64,000 nt of DNA from Xenorhabdus beddingii (GTDB lineage Bacteria; Pseudomonadota; Gammaproteobacteria; Enterobacterales; Enterobacteriaceae), in the NCBI RefSeq assembly GCF_002127545.1, contig NZ_MUBK01000021.1, forward strand, positions 25,194-89,193, given 5' to 3'. The notes under the pieces were generated by a model. The model made no database searches. It was given only the letters and a program-made list of their open reading frames with translations, and had not been told where the DNA came from. The position numbers and the translations under genes are program-made. How positions within the stretch are numbered: position 1 is the stretch's first letter; the number at the start of each line of letters is the position of its first letter. Shown piece after piece: positions 56,961 through 64,000 of the stretch.

Positions 56961-59921
56961 ATGGTATACCGAGTTAAAACACAACTAACCCCCATCACAA
57001 TCGCATTGTCGCTGGCTTTGTCGCTGGTGCCACCGCCCCTGCTTGCCGAATCCAAACCGACGACTCCCCCCTCAGGCAGCAAGGCGGATCTCGGCAAGAT
57101 CCGGGTCACGGATAACAGTGATAAAGATGAAGCAGGCTATGATGCGGTCTATGACAAAGACATCTCCAATATCTATATCGGCAAAGAGCAGATAGAACGC
57201 TACAAAGGCACTTCTCCCGCCGACTTAATTAAAGGTGCCGTGGGTGTATACAGCGGGGATGCCCGCAATGGCGGCGCTCTGGATATCAATATCCGGGGTG
57301 TTCAGGGGCAGGGACGCATTCCCGTCACCATTGATGGTACAGAACAGGCCATTACCGTTGGCCGTGGTTATAATGGCGCCAATAACCGCAACTACATTGA
57401 CCCGAACTTAATCAGCAGCATTGAAATCGAAAAAGGCCCTTCTCTCAACCGCAGGGTTAAAGGATCAATTGGCGGCGCAGTCTCCATCAAGACATTAAAC
57501 ATTGATGATGTGGTGCCGAAAGGAGAAACGTTTGGCATCAATACCAAACTGGAAACCAGTAGCAACTCAGTGAGAGAACGCACGCCTTCCCTGTCATTGG
57601 GGCAGGACTACCGTGATATCCCGAATTTTACCCAAAATGAGATTGAAACCGACCCGGCTTTACAGATCACTCCTCATTCATCGAAAGACAATAAACTGTT
57701 TGGTTTCAAGGATAATGCCTTCCGCATTGCTGTGGGCACACGGCAGGAATATTTTGACCTTATGCTGGCCTACTCTTACCGCCGTCAGGGGAACTATTTT
57801 GCCGGCAAAGGGGGAGCACATCGTTATGATGACGCCATTACGGAAAACGACAGGACACTGATGAAGAATTCCAATACCACACTGGACCCTTATCTGCCGT
57901 TTGCCGCCAAAGTGTATCGCCCCGGCAATGAAGTGCCCAATACCTCCAGTGAGATGCGTTCTGTGTTAATCAAAAACAGTTGGCGTTTCACCGATGACCA
58001 GGCCCTGCTATTGGGTCTTCGTGATACCCGCATGGAATTTGGCGATATCATGCCCTCACGCTTGGGCTGGATTAACCCCGCAGACAATAAAGTGCCCCAG
58101 TGGCCACTGGCTCATGTCCACCAGCAATCGGCCAACCTGAGCTATAAATGGCAGCCCACCGATAACCCGTATGTTGATTTCGACATAAACCTGTGGACAA
58201 CCCGCACCACCAGCAATACCAATACCGCAGGAGGCTATCCCCGCAGCCCGGTTGATAGAGATTATAAATGGGAACGAGACACCACAATAGGCAAGGCTTC
58301 CCATATTGATGGCACACTGATCAATACATCCGTCACCAATGCCCAAAATAATCGCTGGGGTGTGGATATCTCAAATAAACTTGAACTCACCCGTAATCTG
58401 GATCTGACCGTGATGGGAAATTTCCAACGCGAACGGCTGGATTCTTCCGATGATACCCGCAATCTTAAGAATATGTATTTCTTCCAGTCACCCGCCAGAA
58501 AAGGGCAACGTCAGGAAATCAATCTTGCTTTTAACGTTGACTGGCGTCCTGCTTCATGGCTGGCATTAAGTGCCGGAGCCAAACGCGTTTCCTATTGGTC
58601 TAAAGATGATTTTCTCGCTGAGAGACGCGCCGCAAGAGATGAGCTTTATGAAAAAGCCCGTGAAATAACCGGACATCAAATAAGTTATTGGAGAGCACTA
58701 ACAGTAGAAGAAGCTGATGATTACAAAAAAAAATGGGATAACGAGTATTATTCCAAACTAAGCAGAAAAGAAAAAACAAAATTACGCAATAAAATCAAAG
58801 AAATAGAAACAATAATCGACCGCAATGGGCAAGAACGTAAGATGGTTAGTGAAGAATTCATCTGGAAATACGATCCCAACAATGGCCATCTTAATAAAAG
58901 CGATAACCTCTATTTCAATGGTCAACTGGATATGAATGAAAAGGTTATCGACCCAATAAGTGGTAAAGAAGGTTATAAATATGAGTACGGTCCAAGAATG
59001 ACGCCAGCAAACGGTATATCAGGCCCTGCTGCTGACGACCCTTGGGAAGCACCTGCAAAACGTAAGGATCATGCTTGGGCACCCACTTTCTCTGCGACCG
59101 CCTATATCACGGATGATTTCCGTATCTATACCCGTTATGCCGAAGCGGTAAGAATGCCCAGTATTTTTGAGGATACAGTCGGTTTTTCAGGATCAAAAAC
59201 GAAGAAAGTAGGCGAACACTTTAAACCAGAGCGCGCCAAAACTGCTGAAGTGGGCTTTGTTTATGATTTCAGCCAGTTGGTCAATGCTGAACGCCATGCC
59301 GATATCAAACTCTCTTACTACAACACCGTGATTGAAAATGTCTTCGATCGGGATAATTCCTATAAATTTTCCCAACTGGACAAACAGAAACTCGCCGGCC
59401 TGGAACTACAGGCACGTTATGACAACGGCAGCTTCTTCACCGATATGGGGCTGACTTATAATATAAAGAACAAAGTCTGTGACCATAATTCTGTCATGAG
59501 AATGGACTCCCAGAATCGCTATAATACCTCTGAATGCATTGATGGGGGCTTCGCCGGTGGTTATTTACGCACCTCTATCCAACCCCAGTACTCAGCCAAC
59601 CTGACCCTCGGCGGGCGTCTGCTGGATGAAAAACTGGAGCTGGGCAGCCGGATGCTCTATCACAGCAAAGCGGAAAACAAAGATGAGAAATGGCTGATGA
59701 ATGCCTTTCCCGATACTTATAAAGGGCAGTCCAATAACCCGATGCGCTGGAATCCGGTGTTTACGGTTGATGCCTATATCAGCTACCAGATCACCCCGGA
59801 TGTCTCGGTAGAGTTGACCGGCACCAACTTAACCAATCGCTATTATCTCGACCCCCTGACGCGCTCGATGATGCCGGCACCGGGCAGAACGTTTAAACTC
59901 AGTCTGACCAGTCAGTTTTAG
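56961..59921 (+). CDS. hrpA: TonB-dependent heme/hemophilin receptor
   Basis: 986 residues from ATG 56961 (AAGGGA upstream). Signal peptide (ITIALSLALSLVPPPLLA), then a plug domain: GKIRVTDNSDKDE as probable TonB box region, GKEQIERYKGTSPADLIKGA, DINIRGVQGQGRIPVTIDG, IEIEKGPSLNRRVKGSIGG. A 22-strand barrel follows, ending LSLTSQF. Residues ~550-690 form a lysine/glutamate-rich insertion predicted as a long extracellular loop. By context it takes up heme delivered by hemophilin. Confidence 0.9.
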   Translation: MVYRVKTQLTPITIALSLALSLVPPPLLAESKPTTPPSGSKADLGKIRVTDNSDKDEAGYDAVYDKDISNIYIGKEQIERYKGTSPADLIKGAVGVYSGDARNGGALDINIRGVQGQGRIPVTIDGTEQAITVGRGYNGANNRNYIDPNLISSIEIEKGPSLNRRVKGSIGGAVSIKTLNIDDVVPKGETFGINTKLETSSNSVRERTPSLSLGQDYRDIPNFTQNEIETDPALQITPHSSKDNKLFGFKDNAFRIAVGTRQEYFDLMLAYSYRRQGNYFAGKGGAHRYDDAITENDRTLMKNSNTTLDPYLPFAAKVYRPGNEVPNTSSEMRSVLIKNSWRFTDDQALLLGLRDTRMEFGDIMPSRLGWINPADNKVPQWPLAHVHQQSANLSYKWQPTDNPYVDFDINLWTTRTTSNTNTAGGYPRSPVDRDYKWERDTTIGKASHIDGTLINTSVTNAQNNRWGVDISNKLELTRNLDLTVMGNFQRERLDSSDDTRNLKNMYFFQSPARKGQRQEINLAFNVDWRPASWLALSAGAKRVSYWSKDDFLAERRAARDELYEKAREITGHQISYWRALTVEEADDYKKKWDNEYYSKLSRKEKTKLRNKIKEIETIIDRNGQERKMVSEEFIWKYDPNNGHLNKSDNLYFNGQLDMNEKVIDPISGKEGYKYEYGPRMTPANGISGPAADDPWEAPAKRKDHAWAPTFSATAYITDDFRIYTRYAEAVRMPSIFEDTVGFSGSKTKKVGEHFKPERAKTAEVGFVYDFSQLVNAERHADIKLSYYNTVIENVFDRDNSYKFSQLDKQKLAGLELQARYDNGSFFTDMGLTYNIKNKVCDHNSVMRMDSQNRYNTSECIDGGFAGGYLRTSIQPQYSANLTLGGRLLDEKLELGSRMLYHSKAENKDEKWLMNAFPDTYKGQSNNPMRWNPVFTVDAYISYQITPDVSVELTGTNLTNRYYLDPLTRSMMPAPGRTFKLSLTSQF

Positions 59922-59929
59922 AGGATAAT

Positions 59930-60742
59930 ATGACCAACACAGCCATATTGGATAATCCCATCTCCTTTCCCTTAATGCCCCAAAAGGGCTTACTGGCGGG
60001 TATCCTGATCGCCATTTTATTGCATATCAGTCTGATATGGCTGTTCAATCGACATAATTCCTATGATGACACGGCTCATCATATCAACAACAACGCTGCT
60101 GCTCCGGGGCTGTCCATTACGATGGTTGCCACCCCGTCATGGGAGAATAATCCGGAACCCATCTCTCCCCCGCCGCCACTTTTAACCGCACCTGAATCGC
60201 CGACAAGACCCGAAATTGTGCTGGATAAAGCGGTTCACCCTGACATCAGGGTGGAAAAACCACAGAAATCCGACCAACCCAAGAAACGGAAACAGCAGAA
60301 AGAAAAACCGCAGGAATTGACGGACAAGAAACCGGCCCAATCCCCACAGCCACAAACCAACCCTCATACCGAGCAGGAAACGCACGGTAGCGATCAGATG
60401 AGTTCAGAAGGCAGTATGAGCCGGGCAGCAACTTCACAGCCTTTGGTCGGGCAAGGAAATCATGAAGTGGATAATTATCAGGCAAGATTGCGGCAAGAAA
60501 TTGAACGTCATAAAGGCTACCCCCGCAAGGCAAAACGGATGAAACAACAGGGCACCGTCATCATCAACTTTGCGCTCCTGAATGACGGAACCTTAACCGC
60601 TGCCAGAGTATTGAGTTCCTCCGGCAACAACCTATTGGATAACGCCGCACTCGATGCGGTCAACCGTGCCAGCTCAGTAGGCGCCATACCGGCAGGCATG
60701 GCGCCTGAGGTGACACTGACCCTCGATTTTGCGTTGAGGTAA
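59930..60742 (+). CDS. hrpD: TonB-like energy transducer dedicated to the heme receptor
   Basis: 270 residues with GAGG before the start. N-terminal membrane anchor (KGLLAGILIAILLHISLIWLF, about residues 18-38), a proline/lysine/glutamine-rich periplasmic spacer, and a C-terminal TonB domain (YPRKAKRMKQQGTVIINFAL, then LDNAALDAVNRAS). It would couple the proton gradient (with ExbBD encoded elsewhere) to the receptor 8 bases upstream. Confidence 0.92.
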   Translation: MTNTAILDNPISFPLMPQKGLLAGILIAILLHISLIWLFNRHNSYDDTAHHINNNAAAPGLSITMVATPSWENNPEPISPPPPLLTAPESPTRPEIVLDKAVHPDIRVEKPQKSDQPKKRKQQKEKPQELTDKKPAQSPQPQTNPHTEQETHGSDQMSSEGSMSRAATSQPLVGQGNHEVDNYQARLRQEIERHKGYPRKAKRMKQQGTVIINFALLNDGTLTAARVLSSSGNNLLDNAALDAVNRASSVGAIPAGMAPEVTLTLDFALR

Positions 60743-60744
60743 CT

Positions 60745-60775
60745 CCATCCTCGCTCCCATGAAGGGTGAGGATGG
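60745..60775 (+). terminator. Hairpin after the hemophilin locus
   Basis: CCATCCTC (60745-60752) pairs with GAGGATGG (60768-60775) just after the TonB gene stop. No T run follows, so efficiency is uncertain. Confidence 0.5.
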
Positions 60776-60790
60776 CGTCAGGGTGACGGA

Positions 60791-60880
60791 TTAAATAACG
60801 ATGGATTCCAGCATGGCTTTTCTTTCTTCATCACTGATTTTGGGAATGGCATAGAAAGGCACAACTTTAGTCGGATAGAT
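60791..60880 (-). pseudogene. C-terminal remnant of a gene cut by IS982
   Basis: The minus strand reads IYPTKVVPFYAIPKISDEER through to LESIVI and a TAA stop, 29 codons ending exactly at the IS982 left end (60880/60881). I do not recognise the family. The flank on the other side of the element (63631-63664) can be joined in frame but is too short to prove continuity. Confidence 0.5.
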
Positions 60881-61565
60881 ACCTAACCTGAGCTTCGCTT
60901 AAGAAGGGAACTAAAGTGCCTGAGGCACGATCAAAGTTTTTGCTAAAGAAAACAAAATCGTGGAGATCCTCAGGCATGTCTAATTTAGAAGAACTTTACT
61001 GCTGCGTCGATGACTTTTGCCAAAAATTTATCCCTCTCTGGCATCAACAGCTCATTGAAAATGGATTACGTCAACGGAATCGCGAAGCTTCCCTTTCTTT
61101 CAGCGAAGTTATGATGATCCTTATTTTATTCCATATGAGCCATTATCGTGATTTTAAAACGTTTTATATTGAACATGTAAGACAATATCTTACCGCCGAT
61201 TTTCCCGGATTAGTCAGCTATACCCGCATGCTTACCCTGAAGAAAAGAGCACTTATTCCTTTATGTGCTTTTCTTTCTTCACGTAAGGCGACAACCCAAG
61301 GGGTCGCTTTTATTGATCCCACCAAAATTTCCGTATGTCATAACCTTCGCATTCCCCGTCATCGAGTATTTGAAGGAATGGCACAACGAGGAAAAACCCG
61401 TACGGGCTGGTTTTATGGGTTTAAACTTCATCTGGTTATCAATGATTGTGGTGAACTTTTGGCCGTGAAATTAACTGCAGGAAACAAGGATGATCGTCAC
61501 CCTGAAAGCCAAAACGTTATCTCTCTGGGATAGGCTGATGTTAAGAAGACGATTTTTGATAGAAA

Positions 61566-63452
61566 GTGTGCCGCAGGCATACAAACTAGCAGCATAGGGA
61601 ATGCAGCAGTATGTAGCATAAGCTCAGGAGGAGATGGTGGTCGGCCCACCGAAGTCTGCTGTCGGGAGCTGGCTTCAAACCCCCTCAAGCGGCTGCCGTA
61701 AAGAGCGGTGGTTGTGAGCGTTGAGGTCAAAGCATGAACAAAAAGTTCAGCAGGTAGGGTACAAAGAGACGAGTAAAACCGAACCTATGTGGACGCGTCG
61801 TAAAGAAGAGAAGTGACATCAAAACCGGGGGCGTTTCTATCTTCCGGGATAAATCTGTGAGTGGACTCCGAATGCTGCGCAGGTGGTGTCCGGCGTAGAG
61901 TAGGCGTGACTTTGTATCGGGCTCTTTCTGGGAACTGCGGGAACCTGTCATCACGATGTAAAGGAAGAAATACAAGTCACTGAATTGACGAGTATGAGAG
62001 TACCGAAGCGTGATACAGGGGCGGAGTGACTCGTAGTAGTGAGGAAATATTTGTAATGAATGTGGAGCGAAGGGGTCACGTCAGGCAGCCTTACCCGGTA
62101 TCCAACTGTCAGGCAGGAGGAGATACGGTGGTTAAGGCAAAACCGTTTGTCATTGAGAAAAGGGATGTGTACCGTGCCTGGTTATTGGTTAAGGCCAATC
62201 AAGGTGCGGCAGGCGTGGATGGTCAGACCCTCGCGGATTTTGAATCAAACCTAAAAGGGAATTTGTATAAACTCTGGAACCGCCTGTCATCAGGGAGTTA
62301 TTATCCGCCTCCGGTGAAAGGTGTCGCTATTCCCAAGAAGTCGGGAGGTGAACGCCTGCTGGGTATTCCTACGGTAGCGGATCGTGTGGCGCAAATGGTG
62401 GTCAGACTTCATTTCGAACCGCTTGTTGAACCTCATTTTCTGCCGGATTCTTATGGCTACCGCCCGAATAAATCGGCGATTGATGCCATCCGAGTCACAA
62501 GGCAGCGATGCTGGCAGCAGGATTGGGTATTGGAATTCGATATTAAGGGCTTGTTTGACCATATTCCTCATGATTTACTCATGAAAGCGGTGAGGAAACA
62601 CACAAACAGCCCGTGGATCTGCCTGTACATCGAACGCTGGCTAACGGTACCGATGGAATGTCATGGTAAAGTGCTATTCCGAGAGAAAGGGACACCGCAA
62701 GGTGGCGTGATGAGTCCGATACTGGCAACTTTATTTCTGCACTACGTTTTCGACAAATGGATGCAGAAATATTATCCCCGGATGAAGTGGTGTCGCTATG
62801 CAGATGATGGACTGGTTCACTGCCAGAGTGAAGCGCAGGCCAGAGAAATCTGGCAAATGCTGGAACAACGTTTCAGGGAGTGTGGACTGGTACTGCATCC
62901 GGCCAAAACCCGGATTGCTTACTGTAAGGACATTGAACGAAAGGGAAAATATGAACAGACCCGTTTTGATTTTCTGGGATATACCTTCAGACCCAGGTTG
63001 GTCAAGAATCGTAAAAGAAACAGTTTGTTTGTGAGTTTTACACCGGCAGTCAGCAAAGCGGCCCAAAAGGCCATGAGATTCAAAATTCGTAAGTTGAAGA
63101 TCCGAATGCGGACAGAACTGAACCTGATACAGATGGCAAACAGGCTAAACCCCATGATAAATGGCGGGTTGAACTATTATGGCCAATTTTGTCGATCGGA
63201 ACTGTATAAGGTTTTCAGGCAGCTCAACAAAGCGCGGGTGCGCTGGGTTAGACGAAAGTTCAAGGCACTGAGCAGACACAAAACCCAAGCCTCAAAACTT
63301 CTTCAAAGGATCGCAAAGGAGCATAAGGGGTTGTTTGCCCATTGGCGGGCAGGAATGACAGGTGTGTTTGCCTGATGGGAGCGGTATGAGTCGAGAGGCT
63401 CACGTACCGTTCTGCGAGAGGCTGCGGGGGCAGTTCCTGCGGCCTACTCAAC
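61566..63452 (+). mobile_element. Group II intron with reverse transcriptase ORF
   Basis: 5' end GTGTGCCGCAGG at 61566 matches the group II GUGYG start. The 3' end is at 63452 (CTACTCAAC), because joining 61565 to 63453 restores the transposase codons for I-E-T-V-I-D-Q. Domain V is visible at 63379-63412 (GAGCGGTATGAG ... CTCACGTACCGTTC with an AGC in the lower stem), followed by a domain VI-like hairpin. The long noncoding part before the ORF would fold into domains I-III. Confidence 0.9.
62056..63375 (+). CDS. ltrA: Group II intron reverse transcriptase/maturase
   Basis: 439 residues from ATG 62056; a GTG at 62026 is in frame. RT domains are complete: [68 protein letters not shown] and the catalytic [11 protein letters not shown]. 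The maturase GIIM-type region (GLNYYGQF ... [11 protein letters not shown]) follows. No HNH endonuclease domain, so the intron probably retargets using replication forks. The protein aids splicing and retrohoming. The ORF is intact. Confidence 0.96.
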   Translation: MNVERRGHVRQPYPVSNCQAGGDTVVKAKPFVIEKRDVYRAWLLVKANQGAAGVDGQTLADFESNLKGNLYKLWNRLSSGSYYPPPVKGVAIPKKSGGERLLGIPTVADRVAQMVVRLHFEPLVEPHFLPDSYGYRPNKSAIDAIRVTRQRCWQQDWVLEFDIKGLFDHIPHDLLMKAVRKHTNSPWICLYIERWLTVPMECHGKVLFREKGTPQGGVMSPILATLFLHYVFDKWMQKYYPRMKWCRYADDGLVHCQSEAQAREIWQMLEQRFRECGLVLHPAKTRIAYCKDIERKGKYEQTRFDFLGYTFRPRLVKNRKRNSLFVSFTPAVSKAAQKAMRFKIRKLKIRMRTELNLIQMANRLNPMINGGLNYYGQFCRSELYKVFRQLNKARVRWVRRKFKALSRHKTQASKLLQRIAKEHKGLFAHWRAGMTGVFA

Positions 63453-63664
63453 CGGTCATTGATCAGCTCAAAAATATTTCTCAGATAGAGCATTCAAGAC
63501 ATCGTAGTCAGCTCGGTTTTCTGCTGGAAATCACCGCAGGCCTCATTGCTTATACATTCCAACCTAAAAAACCGAGCTTGAATTTACGGGATAATGATAT
63601 CGCTATTTTTAAACGAAGCTGAGGTTAGCTACCAACCCCAGCGTTCCCAGTGTCATATCCCGCA

Positions 63665-63862
63665 TCAGGGCGGAATTCCACTTTGTATTTAATTTAACCA
63701 AAGATAAGCTCACGGCGAAATTCGCCTGACCAGCTCGCTCTCTGTCGTTTTGATTTATGGCTGTCTTTTATCTGGGTATGTTGTTTGATGACATTTAAAG
63801 CAATCCGGTTAAACAGCGCCATTTGGGCTGCTCCATCCGGATCTTTCATGGAAAGGTCATGA
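63665..63862 (-). mobile_element. 3' remnant of an ISAs1-family element
   Basis: A terminal CAGGGCGGAATTCCACTTTG-type end at 63665-63684 is followed on the minus strand by the C-terminus of a transposase, MALFNRIALNVIKQH and SKRQRASWSGEFRREL, stop at 63694-63696. The rest of the gene is missing: the IS1-family element begins where the coding frame is cut. Confidence 0.7.
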
Positions 63863-64000
63863 CTCCAAAGCGTTAATGTGGTATTCTTATGATTTTTTAA
63901 AGGGGTCTAAAAATGACGGTGACGATAGAAGTGGCTTGCCGGTATTGTAACCAAACCGAATCGGTACGCAAACACGGAACAGGTAAAGCCGGATTTCCTC
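63855..64000 (+). mobile_element. IS1-family element, left part (runs off the window)
   Basis: Starts with GGTCATGACTCCAAAG, an IS1-like terminal repeat, 58 bases before the transposase start. It has truncated the ISAs1 remnant. Confidence 0.75.
63913..64000 (+). CDS. insA: IS1-family InsA, N-terminal part
   Basis: 29 codons visible: MTVTIEVACRYCNQTESVRK, then HGTGKAGFP. The first cysteine pair (CRYC) and the following basic residues match the zinc-finger N-terminus of IS1 InsA. Truncated by the window end. Confidence 0.8.
   Translation, partial: MTVTIEVACRYCNQTESVRKHGTGKAGFP

Larger units (their letters stand above)
60976..63622 (+). pseudogene. IS982-family transposase, deleted and intron-interrupted
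   Basis: First part from ATG 60976 (MSNLEELYCCVDDFCQKFIP) with the first catalytic acid in FIDPTKISVC and GNKDDRHP. Just after 61500 the frame breaks: the next homologous block (LKAKTLSLWDRLMLRRRFLI) is in another frame and roughly 45 residues usually lying between are absent. The intron follows codon Glu plus one base at 61565. Coding resumes at 63453 as (T)[18 protein letters not shown] and stops at 63620-63622. Splicing would repair the intron break but not the deletion, so the transposase is dead. Confidence 0.85.
60881..63630 (+). mobile_element. IS982-family insertion sequence carrying a group II intron
   Basis: Terminal inverted repeats match at 15 of 17 positions: left 60881-60897, right 63614-63630. 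No clear target duplication is visible. The element contains a transposase gene with an internal deletion and a 1,887-bp group II intron. It separates the hemophilin locus from further IS remnants. Confidence 0.85.

Overview
The window looks like a chromosomal segment of an insect-pathogenic enterobacterium, most likely Xenorhabdus (Morganellaceae). The backbone keeps the enteric order envC-yibQ-tdh/kbl-hldD-waaF-waaC ... waaA-coaD-mutM-rpmG-rpmB-radC-coaBC-dut-slmA-pyrE-rph-yicC. The right part carries a hemophilin/Slam/heme-receptor/TonB locus matching the hrpCBAD locus described in Xenorhabdus nematophila. The genus call is inference from gene content; no rRNA or tRNA gene is present to confirm it.

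Layout. 1-3300: end of envC, yibQ, a VapBC pair whose toxin has an altered active site, and an AT-rich two-gene module of unknown function. 3396-5627: threonine catabolism (kbl-tdh). 5877-25160: lipopolysaccharide core genes. These are hldD-waaF-waaC, a mig-14 homologue broken at an 8-base homopolymer, a WaaZ-like gene, a polysaccharide deacetylase, waaQ, two glycosyltransferases and waaA-waaE-coaD. After mutM comes a second accessory block (O-antigen ligase plus four transferases), inserted where E. coli has mutM directly beside rpmGB. 25351-32266: housekeeping genes, including a clear intrinsic-terminator attenuator between rph and pyrE. 32443-33602: the first codons of a P4-type integrase fused out of frame to a CmlA-like drug exporter. 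34063-36996: a three-gene ABC-3C type predicted conflict system. 37135-48470: TPM-domain protein, multidrug MFS with a divergent Fe-S-type regulator, sulfatase-fold transferase, two-lobed aspartic protease, pRiA4b ORF-3 protein, AlaX-like editing protein, RhtB/LysE exporter, FdhD.

48756-60742 is the most distinctive region. There are two copies of a hemophilin-type secreted protein followed by a Slam (DUF560) outer-membrane translocator, i.e. type XI secretion. Each pair has an intergenic stem-loop between substrate and translocator. The second pair continues into a TonB-dependent receptor and a dedicated TonB and is preceded by a Fur-box-like sequence. Secreted hemophilin, its exporter, the heme receptor and the energiser thus form one probable iron-regulated heme-scavenging unit. 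The first pair has a diverged substrate N-terminus and no receptor. Between them lie an orphan T6SS Hcp gene and a downstream DUF4225-like candidate effector.

60791-64000 is a pile-up of mobile elements: an IS982-family element with an internal deletion, interrupted by a group II intron whose boundaries can be placed to the base, then an ISAs1 3' remnant cut by an IS1-family element that runs off the window. Short tandem repeats of 14-21 bp recur at six places between 275 and 28812.
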